Under the pieces are notes generated by a model. That model did not search any database and was not told where the DNA came from. It was given only the letters and a program-made list of their open reading frames with translations. From contig JBQTJQ010000079.1 of NCBI GenBank assembly GCA_052386975.1, positions 1 to 31,286 on the forward strand: DNA of 31,286 nt, read 5' to 3'. How positions within the stretch are numbered: the stretch's first letter is position 1; every line of letters starts with the position of its first letter. Source of the stretch: JACPFV01 sp052386975. Lineage in GTDB: Bacteria; Pseudomonadota; Gammaproteobacteria; Nevskiales; Nevskiaceae. Of this stretch, positions 1 to 7,552 are shown piece by piece. Made by a program: the position numbers and the translations under genes.

Positions 1-689
1 TGCTGAAGCTCGAGAAGAGCGGCAAGGGCGTGGTCAAGGCCTCCGACATCAAGCTCGACCACGACGTGGAGATCGTGAACCCGGACCTGGTGCTGGCGCA
101 CCTGACCGGCGGCACGCTGAAGATGGAGCTCAAGGTCACGCGCGGCCGCGGCTACGTGCCGGCCGCCGGCCCGGGCGCCCTCGGTGAGGAGGAGCACAGC
201 ACCATCGGCGCCCTGCGCCTCGACGCCTCGTACTCGCCGGTCCGCCGCGTCAGCTACGCCGTCGAGCGCGCGCGCGTCGAGCAGCGCACCGACCTCGACA
301 AGCTGATCCTGGACGTCGAGACCAATGGCGGCATCGACGCCGCCGAGGCCGTGCGCCTGTCCGCGCGCATCCTGCGCGACCAGCTCGGCGTGTTCGTCGA
401 CCTGCAGGCCGAAGCGGCGGAAGCCGCGGCGGAGGGCAGCAAGGAGCTGTCGCCGATCCTGTTCCGCCCGATCGACGACCTCGAGCTGACGGTGCGCTCG
501 GCCAACTGTCTGAAGGCCGAGAACATCTATTACATCGGCGACCTGGTGCAGCGCACCGAGGCCGACCTGCTGAAGACGCCGAACCTCGGCAAGAAGTCGC
601 TGACCGAGATCCGCGACGCGCTGCGCGCGCACAGCCTCGACCTCGGCATGACGCTCGAGAACTGGACGCCGCCGAAGGTGGCCGCGTAG
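1..689 (+). CDS. rpoA: RNA polymerase alpha subunit (C-terminal part, 5' end outside window)
   Basis: The frame is open from base 3 and ends at a TAG at 687-689, giving 228 residues of a protein that is about 329 residues in E. coli, so roughly the first 100 are missing. The remaining part covers the end of the N-terminal assembly domain (motifs RGRGYVPA, YSPVRRVSY, RVEQRTDLDKL) and the whole C-terminal domain that contacts UP elements and activators. That domain carries TVRSANCLKAENI, which includes the arginine equivalent to E. coli R265, and the helix-hairpin-helix stretch LLKTPNLGKKSLTEI. It is followed by rplQ, the usual end of the alpha operon. Identity is certain from sequence similarity to the well-known family. 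Confidence 0.98.
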   Translation, partial: LKLEKSGKGVVKASDIKLDHDVEIVNPDLVLAHLTGGTLKMELKVTRGRGYVPAAGPGALGEEEHSTIGALRLDASYSPVRRVSYAVERARVEQRTDLDKLILDVETNGGIDAAEAVRLSARILRDQLGVFVDLQAEAAEAAAEGSKELSPILFRPIDDLELTVRSANCLKAENIYYIGDLVQRTEADLLKTPNLGKKSLTEIRDALRAHSLDLGMTLENWTPPKVAA

Positions 690-716
690 CGGCCATCCCG
701 AGCCCGCGCAGCGGGC
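680..716 (+). other. Two small hairpins spanning the rpoA stop
   Basis: A 6-bp stem (GGCCGC 680-685, loop 686-688, GCGGCC 689-694) includes the rpoA stop codon. A second stem (GCCCGC 702-707, GCA loop, GCGGGC 711-716) follows. Neither has a T tract, so termination is unlikely. They could be RNA-stability or attenuation elements between rpoA and rplQ, or chance in GC-rich DNA. Confidence 0.3.
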
Positions 717-757
717 GAGGGATCTCCTCGGAAAACCTGAACACTAGGGATTAGAAG

Positions 758-1222
758 ATGCGACACGGAACCCACGGCAACCACCTCGGGCACAGCAGCA
801 GCCACCACAAGGCCAACATGCAGAACCTGGCTTCGGCCCTGTTCAAGCATGAGCTGATCAAGACCACGCTGGCCAAGGCCAAGACGCTGCGCCGCGTCGC
901 TGAGCCGCTGATCACGCGCGCCAAGAGCGACACGCTGGCCAACCGCCGGCTGGTGTTCGCGCGCCTGCGTGACCGCGACATGGTGACCAAGCTGTTTTCC
1001 GAGCTCGGCCCGCGCTACCAGGCGCGCCCGGGTGGCTACACCCGCGTGTTGCGGTGCGGCAATCGGGCGGGTGACAACGCGCCGATGGCGTACATCGAAC
1101 TGGTGGATCGCCCGGCGCGGGCTGCGGCGTCCGAACCCGACGCAGGCAAGCCCGCGAAGAAGCCGGAAACGGCGACCCGCGCGGCCAGACCGGCACGCAA
1201 GCTGCGCGCAGCTGCACGCTGA
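758..1222 (+). CDS. rplQ: 50S ribosomal protein L17
   Basis: This 154-residue protein starts MRHG and carries the L17 landmarks HELIKTTLAKAKTLRRV, EPLITRAK, RRLVFARLRD, ELGPRYQARPGGYTR and GDNAPMAYIELVDR. L17 is a large-subunit protein near the exit tunnel. E. coli L17 is 127 residues. Here, residues after about 125 form an Ala/Lys/Arg/Pro-rich basic tail that probably contacts rRNA or is disordered. The gene sits 68 bases after rpoA, as is normal, and is followed by a strong terminator, so it closes the operon. Confidence 0.97.
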   Translation: MRHGTHGNHLGHSSSHHKANMQNLASALFKHELIKTTLAKAKTLRRVAEPLITRAKSDTLANRRLVFARLRDRDMVTKLFSELGPRYQARPGGYTRVLRCGNRAGDNAPMAYIELVDRPARAAASEPDAGKPAKKPETATRAARPARKLRAAAR

Positions 1223-1250
1223 ATGCAAGCTGAATGCAACCTGAATGAAT
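1219..1250 (+). repeat. Three tandem 11-nt repeats after rplQ
   Basis: CTGAATGCAAG, CTGAATGCAAC and CTGAATGAATA lie head to tail, the first overlapping the rplQ stop codon. Each copy contains a TGA in some frame. No function is evident. Confidence 0.6.
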
Positions 1251-1268
1251 ATTGCATCGCAGCAAAAG

Positions 1269-1300
1269 CAACGGGCGCTACGGCGCCCGTTGTTGTTTGT
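1269..1300 (+). terminator. Rho-independent terminator of the rpoA-rplQ operon
   Basis: A perfect 10-bp GC-rich stem (CAACGGGCGC 1269-1278, loop TACG 1279-1282, GCGCCCGTTG 1283-1292) is followed by the T-rich tail TTGTTTGT. It lies 46 bases after the rplQ stop. This is a textbook intrinsic terminator. Confidence 0.9.
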
Positions 1301-1325
1301 GCAGCTGCCCGTTGACGCGAACCTT

Positions 1326-1353
1326 TTGACAGATGTATTGTCGCGGCTGCAAT
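1326..1353 (+). promoter_or_regulatory. Probable sigma-70 promoter of the TonB-dependent receptor
   Basis: A perfect -35 box TTGACA (1326-1331) is followed after 16 bases by TGCAAT (1348-1353), which matches four of six -10 positions. It lies between the rplQ terminator and the receptor start. No Fur box was recognised by eye. Confidence 0.5.
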
Positions 1354-1408
1354 TGGATTGCCGTTGGCAGTTTTTCGCCTACTTCTCAATCGGTTCATCG
1401 GGGGATAA

Positions 1409-4400
1409 ATGAAATACAAGCTCGTGAAGCTCAACCATGAGGCCGTGTTCCGCCTTGCCGTGCAGACGGCGATGCTGACCGGACTCTCGCTGGCCGGTGC
1501 GGCCAGCGCCCAGGAAGCAACGTCCGAAGCCACAGAACTCGAAGCGATCGAAGTCACCGGCACGCGCATCGTCGCGCCCGGCATCGTTTCGTCGAGCCCG
1601 GTGTTCTCGATTGATCGTGACGAAATCGACCTGCAGCAGCAGCCCGAAATCGAGCGCATTTTCCGCCTGTTGCCCATCACGGTTCCCGCCGACGGCGCGA
1701 ACCGGAACAACGGCAGCGCGGGCGCCGCGACGGTCAACCTGCGCGGCCTCGGCACGGCGCGCAACCTGATCCTGATCGACGGCAAGCGCCTCACCCCGTT
1801 CAACGTCGCCGGCGTGGTCGACACCCAGATGATCCCGGTGTCGCTGGTCGAGCGCGTCGACCTGATCACGGGCGGTGCTTCGGCGGTGTACGGGTCGGAC
1901 GCCATGTCGGGCGCCATCAACGTCATCACGCGCCGTGACTTCGAAGGCGTCGAGTTCATCTACAACAACAGCATCACCGCCGAGTCCGACGGCCAGCAGA
2001 AGTCGTCGTCGCTGGTGCTGGGCGGCAACTTCGGCGAAGGCCGCGGCAACGCGGTGCTGAGCATCAACTGGGTGGACCGCGCGGGCGTGCAGCTCGGCCA
2101 GCGTCCGCTCGGCCAGCTCGGCATCGTCACCGCCGACGGTTTCGGCCACTCCAACTTCCTCCAGGGCCTGCCCCCGCCGTATTCGACCGGCACCTGCGCC
2201 GCGCCGAACGCGGTCACCGCGGGCGGCTCGACCACCACGATGCCGACGCGCGTGTCCATTCCGGGCAGCGCCCAGGCCTTCACGCTCGCCGGCGCCCAGC
2301 AGTTCCGCAACGACGGCACGCTCGGCGTCAACTGCAGCGTGTTCAACTTCAACCCGTACAACTACTACCAGACGCCGCAGGAGCGGTTCGGCGGCACGGT
2401 GGTCGGCCACTTCGACGTGATGAAGAACGTCGAGGCCTACTCGCGCATCTCCTACGGCGTCACCAACGTGACGCAGCAGGTCGCGCCGTCGGGCATCTTC
2501 GGCACCACGTTCTGGACGCCGATGACCAACATCCAGATCTCGAACGCGGCGCGCACGCAGATGATCAACGCGGCGGAAGCGCGTCGCCTCACCAACCCGG
2601 CCGAATTCAGCGCCACCAACTGGCGTGACGAGAACGGCAGCGGCACGATTGACGCCCCGGATGACCTGCTGATCTCGTACCGGCGCCGCACCGAGGAACT
2701 CGGGCCGCGGTCGACCGGCTTCGAGAACAACAACTTCCAGTTCGTGATCGGCAGCAAGTGGCAGTTCGCGGACGCCTGGAACTTCGACCTGTCGTTCGCG
2801 CGCGGCCAGGCCGACCGCACTTCGTTCAGCGCCGGCTACACCAACGTGACCAACATCGCGCAGATGGTGGAATCCGAGGACGGCATCAACTGCGACTCGG
2901 GCACCTCGGGCTGCGTGCCGATCAACCTGTTCGGCGGCTTCGGCACGATCACCCCTGCGATGGCGGCATTCGCCGCCGCCTCGGCGATCACGACCGAGAG
3001 CTACGAGCAGCACGTCACGCAGGCGACCGTCAGCGGCCTGCTGCCGTTCGGGATCCCGGGCGCGCGGCCCATCGCGTTGTCGGCGGGCTACGAGACGCGG
3101 CGGGAAGCGGGCTCGTTCACGCCGGACGAGTGCCTGAAGACTCCGCCGGTCAGTTGCCTGGGTGGCGCAGGCGGCAACAGCCTGCCGATTGCCGGCGGCT
3201 TCAGCGCGGATGAGTACTTCGCCGAGTCGTTCATCCCGGTGGTTGACGACGTTCCGGGGATCAAGTCACTCGACATCGAACTCGGCTTCCGCGCATCGGA
3301 CTTCAGCTCGACGGGCAGCAACACCACCTGGAAGGCGGGTCTGGCGTGGACGGCAATGGATTCGCTGCTGGTTCGCGTGATGCAGCAGCGTGCGGTGCGT
3401 GCGCCCAACATCGGTGAGCTGGCGGCTCCGCAGACCACCGGCCTGGACAACGCGGCGCAGGATCCGTGCTCCATTGCCAACGCGGCGTTCCTGGCCTCTC
3501 CGGCCGGGGCCACGCTGACTGCGCTCTGCATATCTACCGGCATGACGCCCGGGCAGGTCGGTACGGTGCAGGACATCGTCTCTGGCCAGATCAACGTGTT
3601 CAACGGCACCAATCTGGTCGACCTGCCGGAGGTCGAAGAGGGCGACTCGTTCACGATTGGCGCGGTCTTCACGCCGAAGCTGGGCGACATGTTCCGCGAC
3701 TTCTACGTGACGGTTGACTACTACGACATCGAGATCACCGACTACATCGGTGTCTACTCCGCGCAGGAGGTCCTTGACGCCTGCTACAACCTTGGCCAGG
3801 CGGGTGAGTGCGCGAAGATCCTCCGCGTCAGCGGCGATCTGGTGTTGCCGGGGTCGGGCATCGAGCAGTACACCAGCAACCTGTCCTATTTCAACGTAGA
3901 AGGTCTCGAGCTCGGGGCCGGCGTCGGTTTCGGGCTGGGTGCCGCGGGTGGCCTGAAGGTGTCGCTCAACCTCAACAAGTACCTGACGCACGAGTCCCAG
4001 AGTTCGGCGACCGTGCCGGTGCTTGACTGCCTGGGGTACTTCTCGACGGCCTGCGCCGGTCCGGTTCCGGACATCCGCTGGATCCAGCGCACGACCTGGG
4101 ATTGGAACCAGCTCCAGGCCTCGCTGCTGTGGCGCCACTTGGGCGCGGTCGACATGCATCCGGACTACATCGTCGAACTCCCATCGACCTACACGCCGTT
4201 CCAGTCGATCGATGCGTACGACTATTTCGACCTGTCGCTGGGCTACAAGGTGCTGCCGAACGTCCGCCTGAGCGCGACGGTCAACAACATCTTCGACAAC
4301 GAGCCGCCGGTCCTGGGCAACGAGGCAGGGAGCACGAGCTTCAACTCGGGCAACACCTTCCCGAGCCACTACGACACGCTGGGCACCGTTTACATCTTCG

Positions 4401-4420
4401 GAGTCAGCGCGACGTTCTGA
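1409..4420 (+). CDS. TonB-dependent outer-membrane receptor
   Basis: This 1003-residue protein starts at ATG 1409 behind GGGGGA. A long signal peptide ends near residue 34 (AASA|Q). A TonB-box-like segment IEVTGTRI follows, then a plug domain at about 50-170 with VNLRGLGTARNLILIDGKR, RVDLITGGASAVYGSDA and GAINVITRR. The rest is a 22-strand barrel that closes with a terminal phenylalanine (VSATF), as required for BamA-dependent insertion. Such receptors import substrates across the outer membrane using TonB energy. The substrate cannot be read from sequence. The family style (NRNNGSAGAATVNLRGLG, later GCVPINLFGG) is common in Xanthomonadales and sphingomonads, where substrates are often glycans, peptides or unknown rather than siderophores. 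It has its own promoter and terminator. An energiser operon starts about 2.3 kb downstream. Confidence 0.95.
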   Translation: MKYKLVKLNHEAVFRLAVQTAMLTGLSLAGAASAQEATSEATELEAIEVTGTRIVAPGIVSSSPVFSIDRDEIDLQQQPEIERIFRLLPITVPADGANRNNGSAGAATVNLRGLGTARNLILIDGKRLTPFNVAGVVDTQMIPVSLVERVDLITGGASAVYGSDAMSGAINVITRRDFEGVEFIYNNSITAESDGQQKSSSLVLGGNFGEGRGNAVLSINWVDRAGVQLGQRPLGQLGIVTADGFGHSNFLQGLPPPYSTGTCAAPNAVTAGGSTTTMPTRVSIPGSAQAFTLAGAQQFRNDGTLGVNCSVFNFNPYNYYQTPQERFGGTVVGHFDVMKNVEAYSRISYGVTNVTQQVAPSGIFGTTFWTPMTNIQISNAARTQMINAAEARRLTNPAEFSATNWRDENGSGTIDAPDDLLISYRRRTEELGPRSTGFENNNFQFVIGSKWQFADAWNFDLSFARGQADRTSFSAGYTNVTNIAQMVESEDGINCDSGTSGCVPINLFGGFGTITPAMAAFAAASAITTESYEQHVTQATVSGLLPFGIPGARPIALSAGYETRREAGSFTPDECLKTPPVSCLGGAGGNSLPIAGGFSADEYFAESFIPVVDDVPGIKSLDIELGFRASDFSSTGSNTTWKAGLAWTAMDSLLVRVMQQRAVRAPNIGELAAPQTTGLDNAAQDPCSIANAAFLASPAGATLTALCISTGMTPGQVGTVQDIVSGQINVFNGTNLVDLPEVEEGDSFTIGAVFTPKLGDMFRDFYVTVDYYDIEITDYIGVYSAQEVLDACYNLGQAGECAKILRVSGDLVLPGSGIEQYTSNLSYFNVEGLELGAGVGFGLGAAGGLKVSLNLNKYLTHESQSSATVPVLDCLGYFSTACAGPVPDIRWIQRTTWDWNQLQASLLWRHLGAVDMHPDYIVELPSTYTPFQSIDAYDYFDLSLGYKVLPNVRLSATVNNIFDNEPPVLGNEAGSTSFNSGNTFPSHYDTLGTVYIFGVSATF

Positions 4421-4447
4421 TCGTCGGCAGGACGCTGTTGGTTCAGA

Positions 4448-4477
4448 CGGCGGGCCTCTGGCCCGCCGGCTTCTTTT
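4448..4477 (+). terminator. Rho-independent terminator after the TonB-dependent receptor
   Basis: A perfect 9-bp stem (CGGCGGGCC 4448-4456, TCT loop, GGCCCGCCG 4460-4468) is followed by GCTTCTTTT. It lies between the receptor and the hydroxylase gene and probably limits readthrough into it. Confidence 0.85.
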
Positions 4478-4492
4478 CGGGGCACGGAGTTC

Positions 4493-5761
4493 ATGGCCGA
4501 TCAGGTCGAGCAACTGGTCCAGTCCGCGGTGCGGCTGGTCCAGGCCGGGAAGTGGGATGAGGCCGAGCGCGTGTGGCAGGACGTGCAGCGGCTGCAGCCG
4601 CTGCACCCGCAGGCCCTGTTCAGCCTGGGCGTGCATGCGCTGCGGCGAGGGCAGCAGGAGCGCGCCCTGGAGCTGCTCACCGCCGCGCGCGAGGTCGCGC
4701 CGCGCGACCTGATGGCACTGATGGCCCTGGCGGCGCTGTGGCGGCAGCGCGGCGACGCCGTGGCCGAGCGCCAGGCCGTCGAGGATGCCCTGGCGATCGA
4801 CCCGTACTTCATCCCGGCGCTGCTCGCCAAGGGCGACTGGCTCGAACGCAACGGCAACCCGGCAGCGGCGGCGACCGTCTACCGGAACGCCGTCAAGATC
4901 TCGCCGCCGGAGGCGCAATGGCCGGCGGAATACCGGGCGCACCTGCTGCACGCTCGCGAGGTGACCGAGCAGCGCTCGGCGGCGCTGCAGCAGCACCTGG
5001 AGCAGCGTACCGGCAAGGCCCAGGCCGAGCTGCACCCGCTGCTGGCCGAACGGTGGCGTGAAGCCATCGCGGTGACGTCCGGCCGCTCGAAGCCGTACCA
5101 CTCCAATTCCAACCAGTTGCTGGTGCCGCGCCTGCCCGCCATCCCGTTCTTCGACCGGTCGGTCTGCCCCGAGCTGAAGGCCTTCGAGGCCAGGACCGAC
5201 GTGATCCGCGGCGAGCTGGTCGCGCTGCTCGAAACGGAGCGCAAGCGGTTCCAGCCGTACGTCGAGCTGCAGCCGGGCCAGCCGGTGGACCAGTGGCAGG
5301 AGTTGAACCGCTCGCTGCGCTGGAGCGTGTTCCACCTCTACAAGTCCGGCGTGCCGCAGCAGGAGAACCTCGAGCGCTGCCCCGAGACCGCCAAGGCCCT
5401 GGCCGCGCTGCCGCTGGCCACCATCGACGGTCTGTGCCCGAACGTGATGTTCTCGGCCCTGGCGCCCCACACGCACATCCCGCCGCACCACGGCGAGACC
5501 AACGCCCGCGTCATCGCGCACCTGCCGCTGATCGTGCCGGAGGGCTGCACCTACCGGGTCGGCTTCGAGCACCGCAAGTGGAAGGTCGGCGAGACCCTGA
5601 TCTTCGACGACTCGCTCGAGCACGAGGCGCGCAACGACAGCGACCAGCTGCGTGTGGTGCTGATCTTCGACCTGTGGAACCCGATCCTCACGCCAGCCGA
5701 GCGGGTCCTGGTCAACCAGATGGTGGTGGCGGCCCGCGAGTTCGGGACCGTCCCGGGCTGA
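4493..5761 (+). CDS. TPR protein with aspartyl/asparaginyl beta-hydroxylase domain
   Basis: The protein has 422 residues. Residues about 1-145 form TPR-like helical repeats (GKWDEAERVWQDVQRLQPLHPQAL and its successors). Residues about 200-405 form an Asp/Arg-hydroxylase fold, a 2-oxoglutarate/Fe(II)-dependent dioxygenase. The two-histidine iron site typical of AspH enzymes is visible: H333 in HHGETN and H377 in FDDSLEHEARND, 44 residues apart compared with 46 in human AspH. The region after HHGETN (NARVIAHLPLIVPEGC) matches the family's co-substrate pocket. The family hydroxylates Asp/Asn side chains or acts on other substrates; the target here is unknown. No signal peptide is seen, so it is probably cytoplasmic. 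It follows a TonB-dependent receptor by 72 bases, across a terminator. Its stop abuts the convergent crotonase-like gene's stop with no space (TGA|TCA). Confidence 0.9.
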   Translation: MADQVEQLVQSAVRLVQAGKWDEAERVWQDVQRLQPLHPQALFSLGVHALRRGQQERALELLTAAREVAPRDLMALMALAALWRQRGDAVAERQAVEDALAIDPYFIPALLAKGDWLERNGNPAAAATVYRNAVKISPPEAQWPAEYRAHLLHAREVTEQRSAALQQHLEQRTGKAQAELHPLLAERWREAIAVTSGRSKPYHSNSNQLLVPRLPAIPFFDRSVCPELKAFEARTDVIRGELVALLETERKRFQPYVELQPGQPVDQWQELNRSLRWSVFHLYKSGVPQQENLERCPETAKALAALPLATIDGLCPNVMFSALAPHTHIPPHHGETNARVIAHLPLIVPEGCTYRVGFEHRKWKVGETLIFDDSLEHEARNDSDQLRVVLIFDLWNPILTPAERVLVNQMVVAAREFGTVPG

Positions 5762-6535
5762 TCAGCGCCGCCCGTGGCGGCCTTCGCCGTGCCCAAAGCG
5801 GGTGGCGCCCGCCGCCGACTCGCCCGAGCCGAGCGTCTCGAGCCCGAGGGCGAATTCGCGCCGCAGGGCTTCGTCCTCCGGCAGGCTCCATTGCTCCAGC
5901 GCGCTGCGCCGATCGTTGCGCAGGCAGGCCTGGGGCAGCGCGGCCAGCAACCGTGCCAGCTCACGCGCCTCGTCTTCGAGCCGCGCCGCGGGCACGACGC
6001 GGTTGGCCAGCCCGAAGGCAAGTGCCTCGGCGGCACCCACGTCGCGACCGGTCAGGATCATGTCCATGGCGCGGCCCTGGCCGATCAGGCGCGGCAGGCG
6101 CACCGTGCCGCCGTCGATCAGCGGCACGCCGAAGCGGCGGCAGAACACGCCGAATACCGCCGTCTCGTCGGCCACGCGCAGGTCGCACCACAGCGCCAGT
6201 TCCAGCCCGCCGGCCACGCAGTAGCCCGCGACGACCGCGATGACGGGCTTGGACAGCTGCATGCGCGTCGGCCCCATCGGTCCGTCCCCGTCGCGCTCCA
6301 GGCGGTTCAACAGCGCCGGGTCGCCTGAAGCGACCGACTTGAGGTCAGCGCCGGCACAGAAGTTGCCCCCGGCGCCGGACAACAACGCCACGCGCAGCTC
6401 CGGGTCCGCCTCGAACTCGCGGAAGGCGGCCGCCAACGCCTCGGCCATCGGCCGGTTCACGGCGTTGCGCGCGTCGGGGCGGTTGAGGCGCACCTCGAGC
6501 AGGGGTGGTGCGCGCGTGACTTCGACATGGGTCAT
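5762..6535 (-). CDS. Enoyl-CoA hydratase/isomerase (crotonase) family protein
   Basis: The protein has 257 residues from the chosen ATG at 6535. An ATG four codons upstream (6547) is also in frame, but the family starts near MTHVEV. The oxyanion-hole segment is GNFCAGADLKS (about 57-67). The core GYCVAGGLELALWCDLRVA and the GGTVRLPRLIG motif confirm the crotonase fold, which acts on acyl-CoA thioesters. The first catalytic glutamate (E112, equivalent to rat E144) is present. The second (rat E164) is replaced: the position in VFGVFCRRFG aligns to cysteine 132, while an aspartate (D141) occurs in LIDGG. This pattern occurs in a recognised crotonase-like subfamily, so classical hydratase activity should not be assumed. 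It is convergent with the hydroxylase gene and divergent from the TonB-system operon. Confidence 0.9.
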   Translation of the reverse strand: MTHVEVTRAPPLLEVRLNRPDARNAVNRPMAEALAAAFREFEADPELRVALLSGAGGNFCAGADLKSVASGDPALLNRLERDGDGPMGPTRMQLSKPVIAVVAGYCVAGGLELALWCDLRVADETAVFGVFCRRFGVPLIDGGTVRLPRLIGQGRAMDMILTGRDVGAAEALAFGLANRVVPAARLEDEARELARLLAALPQACLRNDRRSALEQWSLPEDEALRREFALGLETLGSGESAAGATRFGHGEGRHGRR

Positions 6536-6570
6536 GCCGAAAAGCATCCCACATCGCTCGATCCGGGGGC

Positions 6571-6599
6571 GTTATTGCAGCGCAGCAAAACCGTGCCAA
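6571..6599 (-). promoter_or_regulatory. Possible promoter of the crotonase-family gene
   Basis: On the minus strand, TTGGCA (6594-6599) is followed after 17 bases by AATAAC (6571-6576). Five of six -35 positions and four of six -10 positions match. It would start transcription near 6563, about 28 bases before the gene. Confidence 0.4.
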
Positions 6600-6627
6600 C
6601 AATGCAGAAACGGCTCGGTAATCCGTG

Positions 6628-6633
6628 TAGAAT
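6628..6633 (+). promoter_or_regulatory. Possible -10 box for the TonB-system operon
   Basis: TAGAAT matches five of six -10 positions and lies about 115 bases before the first gene. No convincing -35 box is seen at the right distance, so a sigma-70 promoter here is only a suggestion. The remaining leader to 6748 shows no clear structure. Confidence 0.3.
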
Positions 6634-6748
6634 TTGCGCCCTTCGCGGCCACCGCCGCGACATTCGGCGCCGTCCGGAATAAGCTTTCAAGATCAAGATA
6701 AGGCGGACCGCTGCACCAGCCCCGCCGGTCAGAACCATGGAGAACAGG

Positions 6749-7552
6749 ATGAAGAACTCGATCCAGCGCAGGGCGATTGTGATCGTCGGCGCGGCCGGCG
6801 CGTTGCTTGCGGGCTGGGCGGCTTATGCCCAGCAGGGCACGCCCCAGGCCGTGCAGTCGACGGTCAACGAGCAGAGCGCCGCCAACAAGGCCGCCGTCGC
6901 CTCGCAGGCCCGCGTCAACCAGCTCGACGACGAGACCCAGACCATGCTGAACGAGTATCGCGTGACCTTGCGCGAGACCGAGAGCCTGCGCCGCTACAAC
7001 GAGCAGCTGGAGCTGCAGATCAAGTCGCAGGAGGCCGAAGTGGTCTCCATCCAGCAGCAGATCGAGGACATCGAGCGCACCAACCGCGAGATCTACCCGC
7101 TGATGCAGCGCATGATCGAGACGCTCGACCAGTTCGTGAAGCTCGACATCCCGTTCCTGCCGGAAGAGCGCACCAAGCGCATCGCCACGCTCAAGGAGAT
7201 CATGAACCGCGCGGACGTGAGCACGGCCGAGAAGTACCGCCGCCTGCTGGAAGCCTACTCGATCGAGATGGAGTACGGCCGCACCTCCGACGCCACCGAA
7301 GGCAAGCTCGGCGAGGGCGATGCGGCGCGCACGGTCAACTTCCTGCGCATCGGCCGCACCGCGCTGATGTACCAGACGCTCGACGGCGACGAGACCGGTT
7401 ACTGGGACGTCGACCAGAAGGCCTGGGTCGAGGACAACGGCTACGCCGACGACGTCGAGCACGGGCTCAAGGTGGCCCGCAAGCAGACCGCGCCCGACCT
7501 GATCATCGCGCCCGTGCGCGCTCCGGAAGCTGCCGCGCAGGAGGCCAAGTAA
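6749..7552 (+). CDS. DUF3450 periplasmic coiled-coil protein of the TonB/TtpC system
   Basis: The ATG at 6749 is preferred over one at 6737 because GGAG (6739-6742) then sits six bases upstream. The 267-residue protein has a signal peptide cut near residue 27 (AAYA|QQ). A long charged coiled coil follows (about 45-110, including RRYNEQLELQIKSQEAEVVS). The DUF3450 core comes next: LDIPFLPEERTKRIATLKE, AEKYRRLLEAYSIEMEYGRT, LRIGRTALMYQTLDGDETG and WDVDQKAW. DUF3450 genes are regularly found at the head of operons coding an N-terminally extended ExbB (TtpC), ExbB, ExbD and TonB in marine gammaproteobacteria. The exact role is not established. Its stop overlaps the next start by one base (TAATG), so translation is coupled. 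Confidence 0.88.
   Translation: MKNSIQRRAIVIVGAAGALLAGWAAYAQQGTPQAVQSTVNEQSAANKAAVASQARVNQLDDETQTMLNEYRVTLRETESLRRYNEQLELQIKSQEAEVVSIQQQIEDIERTNREIYPLMQRMIETLDQFVKLDIPFLPEERTKRIATLKEIMNRADVSTAEKYRRLLEAYSIEMEYGRTSDATEGKLGEGDAARTVNFLRIGRTALMYQTLDGDETGYWDVDQKAWVEDNGYADDVEHGLKVARKQTAPDLIIAPVRAPEAAAQEAK

Noticed and set aside
680..694. The rpoA stop as a GTAG-type REP
   Set aside because: GTAG is present (686-689), but it lies in the loop of the hairpin rather than before it, and the stem does not match the other GTAG elements.
3266..5623. A 785-codon minus-strand open frame opposite the receptor and hydroxylase genes
   Set aside because: Its composition (runs of R, D, V, L, H) is that of an antisense frame of high-GC coding DNA, and it lacks a ribosome-binding site or known motifs.
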